From Paenibacillus sp. 1_12 (GTDB lineage: Bacteria; Bacillota; Bacilli; Paenibacillales; NBRC-103111): a stretch of DNA of 53,042 nt. The DNA is taken from the NCBI RefSeq assembly GCF_900114475.1, contig NZ_FOTE01000029.1, positions 1 to 53,042 of the forward strand, read 5' to 3'. Shown in pieces: positions 25,812 through 34,669 of this stretch (positions are counted from its first letter, which is position 1; each line of letters starts with the position of its first letter). The notes below the pieces were generated by a model that saw only the letters and a program-made list of their open reading frames with translations, was not told where the DNA came from and ran no database searches. The translations under genes and the position numbers were made by a program.

Positions 25812-27287
25812 TCAATTGTTGAAATTGTTCGAAGGTGCTACCGTCTTCCCCTCTCTCATCTCTATATACACAGTCAGGATGATCAAGCAAACAATACCTA
25901 TAAGCACAAAACTCGTCATGAATCCCCCTGTAAATCTACCCACTTCCATAAAAAGACCCATGAATAGACTCGGTATCAGAGGCTCCCCGTAAGCCTTCCA
26001 CCAATTAAGAGTGAAATTTTCCAAATAAAAAAACCAGATCATGCAGATTGCAGAGATCGCCCATCCGCCCGTATAAATCCATACCGCCAATACAGGATTG
26101 CTCGCGGCGATTAGAGGGACAAGGGTTATCACAAAAATACCCGCCACGATCATCACCCAGAAATTCGCTTTGGTTTTGCCGATCCCCGCTAGTATATTAC
26201 CACCCAAACGACCAACGGATGAGAAGAACACCCCAAGCGCCAACAGCCGGATATACGTCGCCGAGTCCCCGGTCGTATAGCTTTCACCAAATAAATAACC
26301 GTTAATTTGATTAGGATATAAACAAATCACAACTGTTAGCGGATACAAGATCAGGTTGTTATATCGAATACACAAGGTACCTCGTCGTTTGCTTTCCAGA
26401 GGGTCCTGATAGCTCGCCGCGACAAAAGGAAAGGTCACAATCATAAATGCCCACGTAACGATCCCGATAAATCCCGTTATGCGGAAAGCGTTGCTGATAT
26501 GCCCGACGGCAATGACCGAGCTGGAGCCAATAATCATGGTCACAAAAGGCTGTTGGAACGCTTTCGCGATATTTCCAGCCCACAAGGGAACTCCATACTG
26601 CATCATCTTCCAGATTTCAGAAATAGACACATGACCCCACCACTTCGGATGATGCACCTTTTCAACCTTCCAACAAATGAACAGGGCGGCCAGGATTGAA
26701 CCGGATCCCATCCCTATGGATACTCCCCACAGGAAGCCATCACCGACAGGCCATAACACGCCTAATACGGTACCCGCTGTGGATAGAACCGTTGTAATCA
26801 CCATAAACAAAGCCTGCGTGCCAAAATTGCGATTACCGGAGAAGGCGGCTACCCCGATATTAATGATCGAATTGAACACTAACATAATCGAGCTGATGAC
26901 TAGAGCGCCTTTCAAAGACGGCAGTGCATAGGTTTCAGCTAATAATGGAGCCAAACTAGCAAGCAGGATACTGACGATCACTCCAAAAAAGGCGCTGCTG
27001 AGCATAGCCAATCGAAACCTATTTTCAATCGCATCCTTCGAGTTCGTTGAAAACGTGTAGACCAATGAAGAATTGAATCCCAAATTCAGAAAAAGGTTGA
27101 CCATCCCGAAAATCTGCAGCATTAGGTTCACTTCGCCAAATTTTATGGGATCATTCAAAACACGCGCCACAACAATGCTCCCTACCGTCTGCAGCAATTG
27201 GTTAATAAAGAGACCAAGTACGATAATAGCAACACTTCGTATAAGGAACCGCTGATTGTCATTCAATTGCATTTTAGTTATGAGCAT
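25812..27287 (-). CDS. oligosaccharide flippase, Wzx/MATE-like
   Basis: 491 residues with about 12-14 membrane segments. The amino terminus (FLIRSVAIIVLGLFINQLLQ, then VARVLNDPIKFGEVNLM) is that of polysaccharide-export flippases of the MOP superfamily. It would move lipid-linked sugar units across the membrane. AAGGTGA precedes the ATG by 8 bases. No glycosyltransferase or polymerase genes are near, so it is an orphan flippase, possibly for spore or surface glycans. Confidence 0.82.
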   Translation of the reverse strand: MLITKMQLNDNQRFLIRSVAIIVLGLFINQLLQTVGSIVVARVLNDPIKFGEVNLMLQIFGMVNLFLNLGFNSSLVYTFSTNSKDAIENRFRLAMLSSAFFGVIVSILLASLAPLLAETYALPSLKGALVISSIMLVFNSIINIGVAAFSGNRNFGTQALFMVITTVLSTAGTVLGVLWPVGDGFLWGVSIGMGSGSILAALFICWKVEKVHHPKWWGHVSISEIWKMMQYGVPLWAGNIAKAFQQPFVTMIIGSSSVIAVGHISNAFRITGFIGIVTWAFMIVTFPFVAASYQDPLESKRRGTLCIRYNNLILYPLTVVICLYPNQINGYLFGESYTTGDSATYIRLLALGVFFSSVGRLGGNILAGIGKTKANFWVMIVAGIFVITLVPLIAASNPVLAVWIYTGGWAISAICMIWFFYLENFTLNWWKAYGEPLIPSLFMGLFMEVGRFTGGFMTSFVLIGIVCLIILTVYIEMREGKTVAPSNNFNN

Positions 27288-27424
27288 GTAACATCACCTT
27301 AGGCAAGTTGGAATATTGGAAAAGAGCACGTGAATACAACAATTATTGTGATTATATGCGATATCGTCTTTCACAACAAATACTATCTTGCGAAATCCAT
27401 CGTTTCGAGAAGAATTAAAATTAA

Positions 27425-27476
27425 ACAAAAAAATACCCCCAGCATCGCTGTGGATCACGATTTCCTGGAGGTATTT
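27425..27476 (-). terminator. terminator of the DEAD-box gene
   Basis: AAATACCTCCAG and CTGGGGGTATTT (one mismatch) around a 22-base loop, followed on the minus strand by T-rich sequence. Confidence 0.75.
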
Positions 27477-27482
27477 ATCGGT

Positions 27483-28751
27483 TTATCTGCTTGGCTTGCT
27501 TCCTTTTGTAAACCACTCGGATCTGGGCTTGAGCTTCGGATTAGGCTTGGATTTAGCTGGTTTGGAGACAGCTGCTTTCGATGGTTGTGCCGCCTTTGAA
27601 GGAGGAGCTGTATTCAGCATCGGATAAGGATGATCCTTCACTTCGGGAATGGTCTTTCCGATCAATTTCTCAATGTCCTTGAGATACGGAATTTCTTCAT
27701 TCTCGCAAAAAGAAATGGCAATCCCGCTCAGTCCTGCTCTACCGGTACGGCCGATTCGATGAACGTAGGTTTCCGGAATATTAGGCAGATTGAAATTGAT
27801 TACATGAGAAAGCTCGTCAATATCAATGCCTCTTGCTGCAATATCTGTCGCTACCAGCACTCGCGTGACGCCGCTCTTGAAATTGCTAAGTGCATTCTGA
27901 CGGGCATTTTGCGATTTGTCTCCATGAATGGCCTGAGCGGTAATATTCACTTTAGTCAGTGCACGAACAACCCGATCAGCACCATGTTTGGTACGGGTAA
28001 ATACCAGCGCCGAAGCAATCGATTTATCCTGCAGCAGTTGGCTGAGTAGCGCTTGCTTGTTTTCCTTATCTACCCAATATACGGATTGCTGTATCCTGTC
28101 CGCTGTAGAAGACACAGGAGTAATTTCGACTTTTACCGGATCCTTCAGCAGCTCTTTGACCATTTTGGATATTTCCGGAGGCATCGTAGCCGAGAAAAAA
28201 AGCGTTTGTCTTTTAACAGGCATTTGCTTGATGATTTTCTTCACATCATGAATAAAGCCCATATCCAGCATTCTGTCGGCTTCATCCAATACTAATATTT
28301 GAACATGCTGCAAATGGATATGCTTTTGATTGATGAGATCAAGGAGTCTGCCCGGAGTTGCAATAACGATATCCGCACCAAGATGCAGTGCCCGCTCCTG
28401 TGCTTTTTGTGAAACGCCGCCTACGATAGCCACGTTGCGCAGCTGCGTGTATTGGCTGTATGCACTAATGTTTTCCGAAATCTGCAAAGCGAGTTCTCTT
28501 GTCGGTGTCAAAATCAGTGAGCGTACACGGCGCTGCGTATGAGGGCTGCCCTGCTGTTCACTTAAAAGCTGGATAATCGGTACGGCAAAAGCGGCAGTCT
28601 TCCCTGTCCCGGTCTGAGCGCAGCCAAGTAAATCTTTGCCGGCCAGCACTGCTGGAATCGCCTGTTCCTGTATAGGGGTAGGCTTCGTATAATTCTCTTT
28701 GCTTAGAGCTTTTAAAATCACGGGTGTAATATTCAAATCATTAAATGTCAT
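27483..28751 (-). CDS. DEAD-box RNA helicase, RhlE/CshA-type
   Basis: 422 residues. All core motifs are visible: Q motif (FNDLNITPVILKALSKENYT; PTPIQEQAIP), motif I AQTGTGKT, Ia PTRELALQ, DEAD in LVLDEADRMLDMG, SAT in FFSATMP, and the carboxy-terminal VATDIAARGID and HRIGRTGR. The tail of about 45 residues is Lys/Pro/Ser-rich and probably holds RNA (PKAAVSKPAKSK-like), shorter than in CshA. AAGGAGA precedes the ATG. It would unwind short RNA helices in ribosome assembly or RNA decay, often induced by cold. Monocistronic with a terminator. Confidence 0.93.
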   Translation of the reverse strand: MTFNDLNITPVILKALSKENYTKPTPIQEQAIPAVLAGKDLLGCAQTGTGKTAAFAVPIIQLLSEQQGSPHTQRRVRSLILTPTRELALQISENISAYSQYTQLRNVAIVGGVSQKAQERALHLGADIVIATPGRLLDLINQKHIHLQHVQILVLDEADRMLDMGFIHDVKKIIKQMPVKRQTLFFSATMPPEISKMVKELLKDPVKVEITPVSSTADRIQQSVYWVDKENKQALLSQLLQDKSIASALVFTRTKHGADRVVRALTKVNITAQAIHGDKSQNARQNALSNFKSGVTRVLVATDIAARGIDIDELSHVINFNLPNIPETYVHRIGRTGRAGLSGIAISFCENEEIPYLKDIEKLIGKTIPEVKDHPYPMLNTAPPSKAAQPSKAAVSKPAKSKPNPKLKPRSEWFTKGSKPSR

Positions 28752-28824
28752 GTTGTCTCCTTATTTGTAAACCATTCATAATGGTATTCACATAGCTTTT
28801 AACATATCTAGTACTGTCTCCACA

Positions 28825-28892
28825 AACCGTCCAATTATGTCGTAACACGTAAGGATAACACAAATGAACACATAAAAGAAGCGAGATTTTTA
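28825..28892. repeat. dispersed repeat, copy 2
   Basis: Second copy of the TAAGGATAACACAA-containing repeat at 25650-25718. This copy runs into the hairpin at 28875-28907. Confidence 0.5.
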
Positions 28893-28907
28893 AAAACCCG
28901 CTTCTTT
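28875..28907 (-). terminator. terminator of the ankyrin lipoprotein gene
   Basis: AAAGAAGCG and CGCTTCTTT around a 15-base loop, followed on the minus strand by T-rich bases. Confidence 0.65.
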
Positions 28908-28965
28908 ATAGCCTATTGAATGCATATTATTCTCTTTAATTAGAGCTACAAGCAACAGTTATAGT

Positions 28966-30591
28966 CTAATCACGCTGTTCGATAAGCATTTTATTGAGAA
29001 GCCTTTTTGAGGATGGGCCATAAATCCCGTCTGCGGTAAGATTGTTTTTTTTCTGAAACGACTTGAGTGCTTCCATGGTTTCTTTACCGTAATTACCATC
29101 TGCCCCGCTCGGGATCGATTCTCCAAGCTCAATGAGAATTTCTTGCAGCACTTGAACTTCAATCCCTTTAGTTCCCGACTTCAACACTCCATCCGGCAAT
29201 TCGTCTTTTATTTTGCCTGGCAGTACAACAGGCTCCTTTTGAACTGGCTGTTTCTGATTTACGGGTGCTTTGGGAACCGTTTGTTCCTGGGCTACGGGAA
29301 CAGTTTGTTTATCTACAGCCATGGGAGGACTGCTCGCTTGAGGTTTATCGCGCTTCTCTCGGTATTTATTTAGAAGTTGAATTGCTGATTTATCACCTTT
29401 TTGGGTAGCTTCATCCAAAGCTGTCCTTCCGTCGACGACTATATTGGGATCTGCGCCTGCCTCTAGTATGGCCTCCATCATTTCCAGTCGTCCATTTTTC
29501 GCGAGATCTGGCAGCGTTTGATTCATCGTGGAGTTTACCGGAAAACCCGCCTTCAGCATCAACTTCGTGCAAAAAATATTATTATAAAATACTTGAAGCT
29601 CCAAAAAGTTTTGCGTCGCTTCCACTTCTGCCTGCTTCATTAATTTCTGAGCATCTTCTTTAGTCTTGACCTGATCCAGTGCACTTTTACCGCCTAAACT
29701 CCTTAAATACTGGGACATCTCAGATTGACCTGTAATTAATGCATGGTCTATGGGGTACAAGCCATGTTTATCTGCCTTATTCACATTCTCCCCTTTACTC
29801 AAAAGAAGATCGATGGCCGCTCTCGCATTATTAGCCGCTGCATATATGAATGGCGGTGCATCATCCCAATCTCCTTTTTTTACGTCAGCACCAGCGGCAA
29901 TTAACAGGTTCATGTTGGGGATATCATTGGCAGTGGCAGCCATAGACAATGCCGGAATTGAACGTGGCCCATTCAAATTAGGATCAGCTCCAGCATCTAT
30001 TAAACTCTTTACAATCGTACTCCGATTTACTGGAGGCAGCTCCAAGGCATAATGAAGAGCCGTTTTTCCAGCTGAATCCAAAGTATTAATCTCTGGTTTG
30101 TCTATTAAAGCCTGCTTGACTTTATCTGGGTTTCCACTTTTGATCGTTTCAATTAATGAGGTTGCATTTTTAGAAGTCCCTGTGGTCTTGTTACTCTCTT
30201 TTTTTAGACACGCATTTAAATAATCAGAATCCAGCTGCGTATTTCTCACGGATAAATTCAGTTTTCCTTTGGCTTGTCCATTAAGAGCGTATACTTTTCC
30301 CTCGGACTTATCATAAACAATCATAGGACCGATATTACTTGCACAGGCCAAGTAGTCACCATAATCCGTACGGATCACTTTCATATCTTTCCAGTCCCAA
30401 TTCAGGCCCACAGCCTTCTTAAGAGCTTGCTCTGCTTGCGCTCTTGCGATCGGATCGCTGTCTGTCACTTCTTGTGCTGGCGCTGTAGCCTTAGCAGCTA
30501 TTGGAGTATTCTTATCGGCCGAGCATGCGCTTAATGTCGCTCCAGTGATTAATAAAGCTATGAACATACCCATTCTGTTTCTAATTCTCAT
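28966..30591 (-). CDS. ankyrin-repeat lipoprotein with peptidoglycan-binding domain
   Basis: 541 residues from ATG 30591 (GGGGGA just upstream). Lipobox LSAC after a short signal peptide (FIALLITGATLSAC), so it is anchored outside the membrane. Residues about 40-140 are an unknown domain with three Cys. About 150-410 hold ankyrin repeats (e.g. DSAGKTALHYALELPPVNRS; LIDAGADPNLN; LIAAGADVKKGD; ILEAGADPNIVVDGRTALDE). A Pro/Gln/Val-rich linker (410-470) leads to a PG_binding_1 domain (VQVLQEILIELGESIPSGAD, then GNYGKETMEALKSFQKKNNL). It probably binds wall peptidoglycan and a protein partner. The next gene upstream encodes an L,D-transpeptidase. Confidence 0.82.
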   Translation of the reverse strand: MRIRNRMGMFIALLITGATLSACSADKNTPIAAKATAPAQEVTDSDPIARAQAEQALKKAVGLNWDWKDMKVIRTDYGDYLACASNIGPMIVYDKSEGKVYALNGQAKGKLNLSVRNTQLDSDYLNACLKKESNKTTGTSKNATSLIETIKSGNPDKVKQALIDKPEINTLDSAGKTALHYALELPPVNRSTIVKSLIDAGADPNLNGPRSIPALSMAATANDIPNMNLLIAAGADVKKGDWDDAPPFIYAAANNARAAIDLLLSKGENVNKADKHGLYPIDHALITGQSEMSQYLRSLGGKSALDQVKTKEDAQKLMKQAEVEATQNFLELQVFYNNIFCTKLMLKAGFPVNSTMNQTLPDLAKNGRLEMMEAILEAGADPNIVVDGRTALDEATQKGDKSAIQLLNKYREKRDKPQASSPPMAVDKQTVPVAQEQTVPKAPVNQKQPVQKEPVVLPGKIKDELPDGVLKSGTKGIEVQVLQEILIELGESIPSGADGNYGKETMEALKSFQKKNNLTADGIYGPSSKRLLNKMLIEQRD

Positions 30592-30768
30592 CAAGTCCCC
30601 CGCTGATTTCCTATATGTCCTTTTCTGCCCGATAAACCGATACATGTATGAAATCGATTGGATGGCGCTATATAAATCTAGTATAATTGGAAAGCTTATG
30701 CAACTATAAAAATGTACAAATGAATCGTCTCTGCGATTACGATTGTCGTTATTTAATAACATACAAAT

Positions 30769-30803
30769 AGCCCGATGCTACCAACTATCAGTAGAATCGG
30801 GCT
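30769..30803 (-). terminator. terminator after the L,D-transpeptidase gene
   Basis: AGCCCGAT and ATCGGGCT stems enclosing GCTACC..-type inner pairing, followed on the minus strand by ATTTGT. It separates the transpeptidase and ankyrin genes, though read-through is possible. Confidence 0.6.
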
Positions 30804-30811
30804 GTACCCAT

Positions 30812-32308
30812 CTAACCTAACCAATGAAACACCTTGTTTTTTGCTGATTCATTCGGAAGTTTGGTCACCAGGGGAATCAGTACTTGCGGGTTCCATTGTG
30901 CAGAAGCTGATGTTACCCTTGGCTGAATGCTCTCACGGATGAATACAACCGTTCCCTTGGGGATAAAAGGAAATAACTCATCCATATCCGCATTAGCCAT
31001 TCGGATGCAGCCCAATGACATATTGCTTCCGATGGAAGCAGGATCGTTGGTTCCATGCAAGGCGATCGCTCCCATTCCGAGGGCAGAGCTGCCATACACA
31101 TTCGGATGTTTACCTTGTGGCTCCTTCACCCTGTCTAATATGGTAAAGGTGCCTTCCGGTGTCAAATCATCTGCTCCCAACCCTACCTTCTTCTCCATAA
31201 GCAGCGTTGAACCTGATAACAATTGGAGCGAATGATCGCTTTTGCCTACCACTACTTGATAACGTTCAAAATCCGCCTTTTGCGAGCTTGATTTCTCCAT
31301 AATATTAGGATAAAACATATCGCTAAATTGCTTAGCCAACGGATCAAACACCCATCCGCCGTCACCGTCGTACTTTTTGACGATTTGATTGGAGCCCGAC
31401 TGTATTTCATTAGGGATGAAGCTTAAGTAATTTTGCGGGTAATCAGCGACCAGCTTGTCCAGCTTTTCTGGCGGGGTGCCGTTATCGGAAATATAGGCCT
31501 CAAGTGCAGTCCGCACGAGATTCGCTCCTGCTTCCGCAATCGTTAGCTTCCCGAATTCCGCATTGAGAAAACGTATTTTTACAGTTTGATCCTGAGCCGA
31601 ATTGTATTGCGCCACGACAAATGCTTTCGTTTTTTGAGTCTCATCCGTCAAAGGAACTGTTTTCTTATCGGGATTTTGAACCGTGCTAGCGATTCCGTAC
31701 AGCCAAATATTTTGTCCCGGATTCGTTTTAGCCAATTCCAACGCTTTGTTGTACATATCGTTTTCAATTTCTTTGCGAGGCTTGTCCCGAGGAAAATAAA
31801 TGATATAGGGCATGTCCACGATTTCATAAGTAATCTCTTTCCCTACACCCCACAGCTTAAATGCGGAAACGGTTCTGGAAATCGAGTCTTTTTGCCATAA
31901 GAGTCCCAAGAGGAATACGCCCAACAGTACTATTACCAACAGGACTAGTTTCCACAAACGCGGTAAGGCAGCGCCGCTCTTGTTAAGAGTCGGATAATCA
32001 GCAATCGATAGCGATTCATTTCCTTTTACATGGCCTTCCAATCCACGAATTGCGCTTGCTGAAGAAAAGTAATAAGGTGACGGGTATATTTTCCTGCATT
32101 CCTTGTAATGGAAAAGCGCCTTTTCCTTGATGCCTTTTTCTTCAAATTTTTGACCAAGCTTATAATGGGCTTCAGGTGAATGGGGATCCAAATATCGGAT
32201 AACCTTTTCAAAGTACATGGGATCACTGCGATTGATGTACAGATTTTTATGAAGATGCACCATTTCCTCATCCAAGTGATTTTTAAAACGACTCTTGATT
32301 TGAACCAA
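30812..32308 (-). CDS. L,D-transpeptidase (YkuD) with cytoplasmic TPR-like domain
   Basis: 498 residues from a TTG start (AAAGGAGG 7 bases upstream). The order is unusual: a soluble amino-terminal TPR-like region (DPHSPEAHYKLGQKFEEKGI, then ALFHYKECRKIYPSP), one membrane helix at about 118-140, an external region, and a YkuD domain at about 345-460 with the catalytic motif His418 (ALHGTND) and Cys434 (SLGCIRM). The catalytic side would thus face the wall and the TPR part the cytosol. It would make 3-3 cross-links or attach proteins to peptidoglycan. Its promoter region is shared with the divergent epimerase gene and holds twin operator-like sites. Confidence 0.88.
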   Translation of the reverse strand: MVQIKSRFKNHLDEEMVHLHKNLYINRSDPMYFEKVIRYLDPHSPEAHYKLGQKFEEKGIKEKALFHYKECRKIYPSPYYFSSASAIRGLEGHVKGNESLSIADYPTLNKSGAALPRLWKLVLLVIVLLGVFLLGLLWQKDSISRTVSAFKLWGVGKEITYEIVDMPYIIYFPRDKPRKEIENDMYNKALELAKTNPGQNIWLYGIASTVQNPDKKTVPLTDETQKTKAFVVAQYNSAQDQTVKIRFLNAEFGKLTIAEAGANLVRTALEAYISDNGTPPEKLDKLVADYPQNYLSFIPNEIQSGSNQIVKKYDGDGGWVFDPLAKQFSDMFYPNIMEKSSSQKADFERYQVVVGKSDHSLQLLSGSTLLMEKKVGLGADDLTPEGTFTILDRVKEPQGKHPNVYGSSALGMGAIALHGTNDPASIGSNMSLGCIRMANADMDELFPFIPKGTVVFIRESIQPRVTSASAQWNPQVLIPLVTKLPNESAKNKVFHWLG

Positions 32309-32380
32309 GCGATAGCCTCCTTTCTATGATTCCAAAATTAAAAAACACAAAAATTGGATTTCCACACAACATACCATTAT

Positions 32381-32395
32381 GATACAAAATGTATC
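32381..32395. promoter_or_regulatory. operator-like palindrome, site 1
   Basis: GATACAAAATGTATC, an imperfect palindrome of TetR-operator type. Its exact reverse complement recurs at 32498-32512. Confidence 0.6.
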
Positions 32396-32497
32396 ATTAA
32401 AGACATGTTTAGTCCTGACAAACTTTTACCATTTCATCTGAAGCCTACGTTTAAACTTATCTATGCATGAAGCTATCAGACTATGTAAAAATATTAC

Positions 32498-32512
32498 GAT
32501 ACATTTTGTATC
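32498..32512. promoter_or_regulatory. operator-like palindrome, site 2
   Basis: GATACATTTTGTATC, the exact reverse complement of site 1, 103 bases downstream between the same divergent genes. The rest of the 370-base gap holds no gene; GTTCATCTTCTATATA at 32620-32635 resembles one end of the inverted-repeat element family but may be chance. Confidence 0.6.
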
Positions 32513-32680
32513 GAGTCAATATATTTTAACTTGATAGAGAATCACCGTACATGATCTTGTTAATCTGTAGATCACTTTAGAGTAACTAACTGAAATAATG
32601 ATAGCTCTTAAAAATTATGTTCATCTTCTATATACTAAGACTATGAATGGGAAAACAACTCTACGAAGAAGGTGATAGGA

Positions 32681-33697
32681 TTGAACGTTCTACTATTAGG
32701 CGGAACCGGCGTGATTAGCAGACAAATTGCAGCTCAGCTGCTGCTTGCTGGTCATGAAGTAGTTATATTTAACCGTGGTAGTCGAAAACTGCCATTTTCC
32801 AGTGATGTGGAATGGATAATCGGTGATAAATCAGATGTGCATCGCTTTGAAGCATCCATGAGCAATCGTACGTTTGATGTCGTTATCGATATGATCAGCT
32901 TTAATGAAGCTGATGCCCGCTCAACGGTGAACACCTTTACCAATCGTGCTGGTCAACTCATTATGTGCTCCAGCGTAGCTGCGTACAAAAGGCCTTACCA
33001 AACAACTCCTATTAAAGAGGATGCAGAGGCTCTTTTCGATAACCCGGAATTTGCCTATGCTTATCAAAAGGCTGAAATGGAACGGTATTTGCAGCGTGTT
33101 ACCGGTGAGCAGCAGCTTCCCATCACGATTATCAGGCCATCGTTGACCTATGGAATCGGGGGTAGTAATCTTGGTGTGCTGAGACAAAATTACAACATTG
33201 TACAGCGAATTCGCCAAGGCAAGCCGCTTCTCATGTTCGGTGACGGCACCACCCCGTGGAGCTTTACCTTCGCCCCAGATTTGGCAAAAGCCTTTGTGGG
33301 AGCCGTTGGCAATACAAAGACCTACAACAAGGCTTATCATGCTACCCATGAAGATGTGCACATCTGGAACGATTTATATACCGAGTTTGGCAATATTATC
33401 GGGATCGAGCCGCAAATCGTCCACATCCCTTCAGAGCTTTTGGCAAAAGCGAACCCAGGCTTGTTTGCCCACCTAGTATTCGAGAAAAGCTATTCCGGAC
33501 TGTTTGACAATACCAAAATCAAATCGGATATTCCCGATTTCCAAACCAGCATATCGTTAAACCAAGGTCTTCGCATGATGCTCGATTGGTACGAAAGCGA
33601 AGCCCATACCGTAGATCCGGATAAGGACAAGCTGGAGGATCGACTGACAGATATTTATTTCGAGTGGAGCAGGCAGATGGAGGCATTCCAGGTTTAA
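32681..33697 (+). CDS. NAD-dependent epimerase/dehydratase (extended SDR)
   Basis: 338 residues from TTG 32681 (AAGG 8 bases upstream; the GTG 9 bases earlier abuts the ribosome site). The amino terminus NVLLLGGTGVISRQIAAQLL is a Rossmann nucleotide-binding GGTGxIS motif; the YAYQKAEME stretch supplies the catalytic Tyr-x3-Lys. The overall layout is like NAD-dependent epimerases acting on nucleotide sugars or the related mRNA-binding/isoflavone-reductase group. The substrate is unknown. A hairpin follows the stop. It diverges from the L,D-transpeptidase gene, with twin palindromes between. Confidence 0.8.
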   Translation: MNVLLLGGTGVISRQIAAQLLLAGHEVVIFNRGSRKLPFSSDVEWIIGDKSDVHRFEASMSNRTFDVVIDMISFNEADARSTVNTFTNRAGQLIMCSSVAAYKRPYQTTPIKEDAEALFDNPEFAYAYQKAEMERYLQRVTGEQQLPITIIRPSLTYGIGGSNLGVLRQNYNIVQRIRQGKPLLMFGDGTTPWSFTFAPDLAKAFVGAVGNTKTYNKAYHATHEDVHIWNDLYTEFGNIIGIEPQIVHIPSELLAKANPGLFAHLVFEKSYSGLFDNTKIKSDIPDFQTSISLNQGLRMMLDWYESEAHTVDPDKDKLEDRLTDIYFEWSRQMEAFQV

Positions 33698-33712
33698 CAA
33701 TATTATAAAAAC

Positions 33713-33759
33713 AGGGTTATCCCACAAACCGTTTCTACAACGACTTGCGGGATAACCCT
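33713..33759 (-). terminator. terminator-like hairpin
   Basis: AGGGTTATCCC and GGGATAACCCT (plus CAA/TTG) around a 17-base loop. On the minus strand it is followed by GTTTTTAT, so it suits the WG-repeat locus; it also lies just past the epimerase stop. Confidence 0.7.
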
Positions 33760-33770
33760 AATGAGTTAAC

Positions 33771-34636
33771 CTATGTGGTTGAAATCCGTCCAATACATAA
33801 GCATTTCTCAGCCCGCATCACCGCTGACGATTCCGCTGCTAGCCGCCAGCTGTAACAGAGAGCACCCTGCGTCAACTGCTTCCTCAGCTGAGTAGTGGTA
33901 TAATGCAGCGCTGCTTTAGATTGATTTTGCAAGAACGAGTCATTCCAAGCAATCATGGCTTATTTATAAATCCCCATTTCCCTTTAACCTTCACAGCAGC
34001 CAGACCTTCACTAAAATCGAACGCTCTTTCGAATTTAACCGCCACGATTTCTTTGCCCGTATTATCAATAAAGCCCCATTTGTCTTCTTTCTTAACCAAA
34101 GCAAGTCCTTCAGCAAAATTATCCGAAAATAATCGTATTGAGGCGCAACAACCTCATTTCCTTCTTCATTCATTAGACCCCATTTACGGTCTTTACCACA
34201 GGAAGCAGACCCTCATTAGACGCGGCATCGTAGCGACTATTAAAACCTTTTCTATATTTCGAAGAACTCGTCATTTAATTATTCCAAGGGTACAATGACT
34301 TCTCCCGTTGTATCCATATAACTATATGAGCTACTGCTGTATTTTCCAACCCTCGTTACGCCTTCTTTGAAATCATAAACATAATAATATTGCGGCTTTA
34401 TGACTACTTGGCCTGTTTCTACGTTCAAATAACCGCAGTTATTGCCATTGCAAACGCCAAGCACCCCTTCATTGGACTGCTACTAAACCCTCTTTAAAAC
34501 CTTGAATATCGACACTGTCAAATCTTGCGTCAATAGCAAGGGTTGGATTCGTCTGAGCCTGAGTATGGTATGGAAACGATGTGAGTAACATCGCAGATGC
34601 TAAAGCCACTAGGAAGGTTTTCTTAAGCTTAAACAT
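33771..34636 (-). pseudogene. secreted WG-repeat protein, decayed
   Basis: The start at ATG 34636 has GGGAGG 7 bases upstream and encodes a signal peptide (FKLKKTFLVALASAMLLTSF). WG repeats then appear in different frames: FKEGLVAVQ (stop), GVCNGNNCGYLNVETGQVVI, KPQYYYVYDFKEGVTRVGKY, later KWGLMNEEGNEVVAPQYDY, EGLALVKKEDKWGFIDNTGK and EGLAAVKVKGKWGFINK. At least three frame changes and two stops separate them, near 34470, 34280 and 34120. WG-repeat proteins (KWGFID.. units) are beta-rich wall or surface proteins. The last 180 bases (33771-33950) have no clear repeat. The gene is not functional as read. Confidence 0.75.
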
Positions 34637-34669
34637 GTGGCAACCTCCCAATTTGTCCCAAAACCGAAT

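Noticed and set aside
32615-32640. Fifth copy of the inverted-repeat element
   Set aside because: Only about 16 bases resemble one end, with no partner end nearby; may be chance or a promoter.
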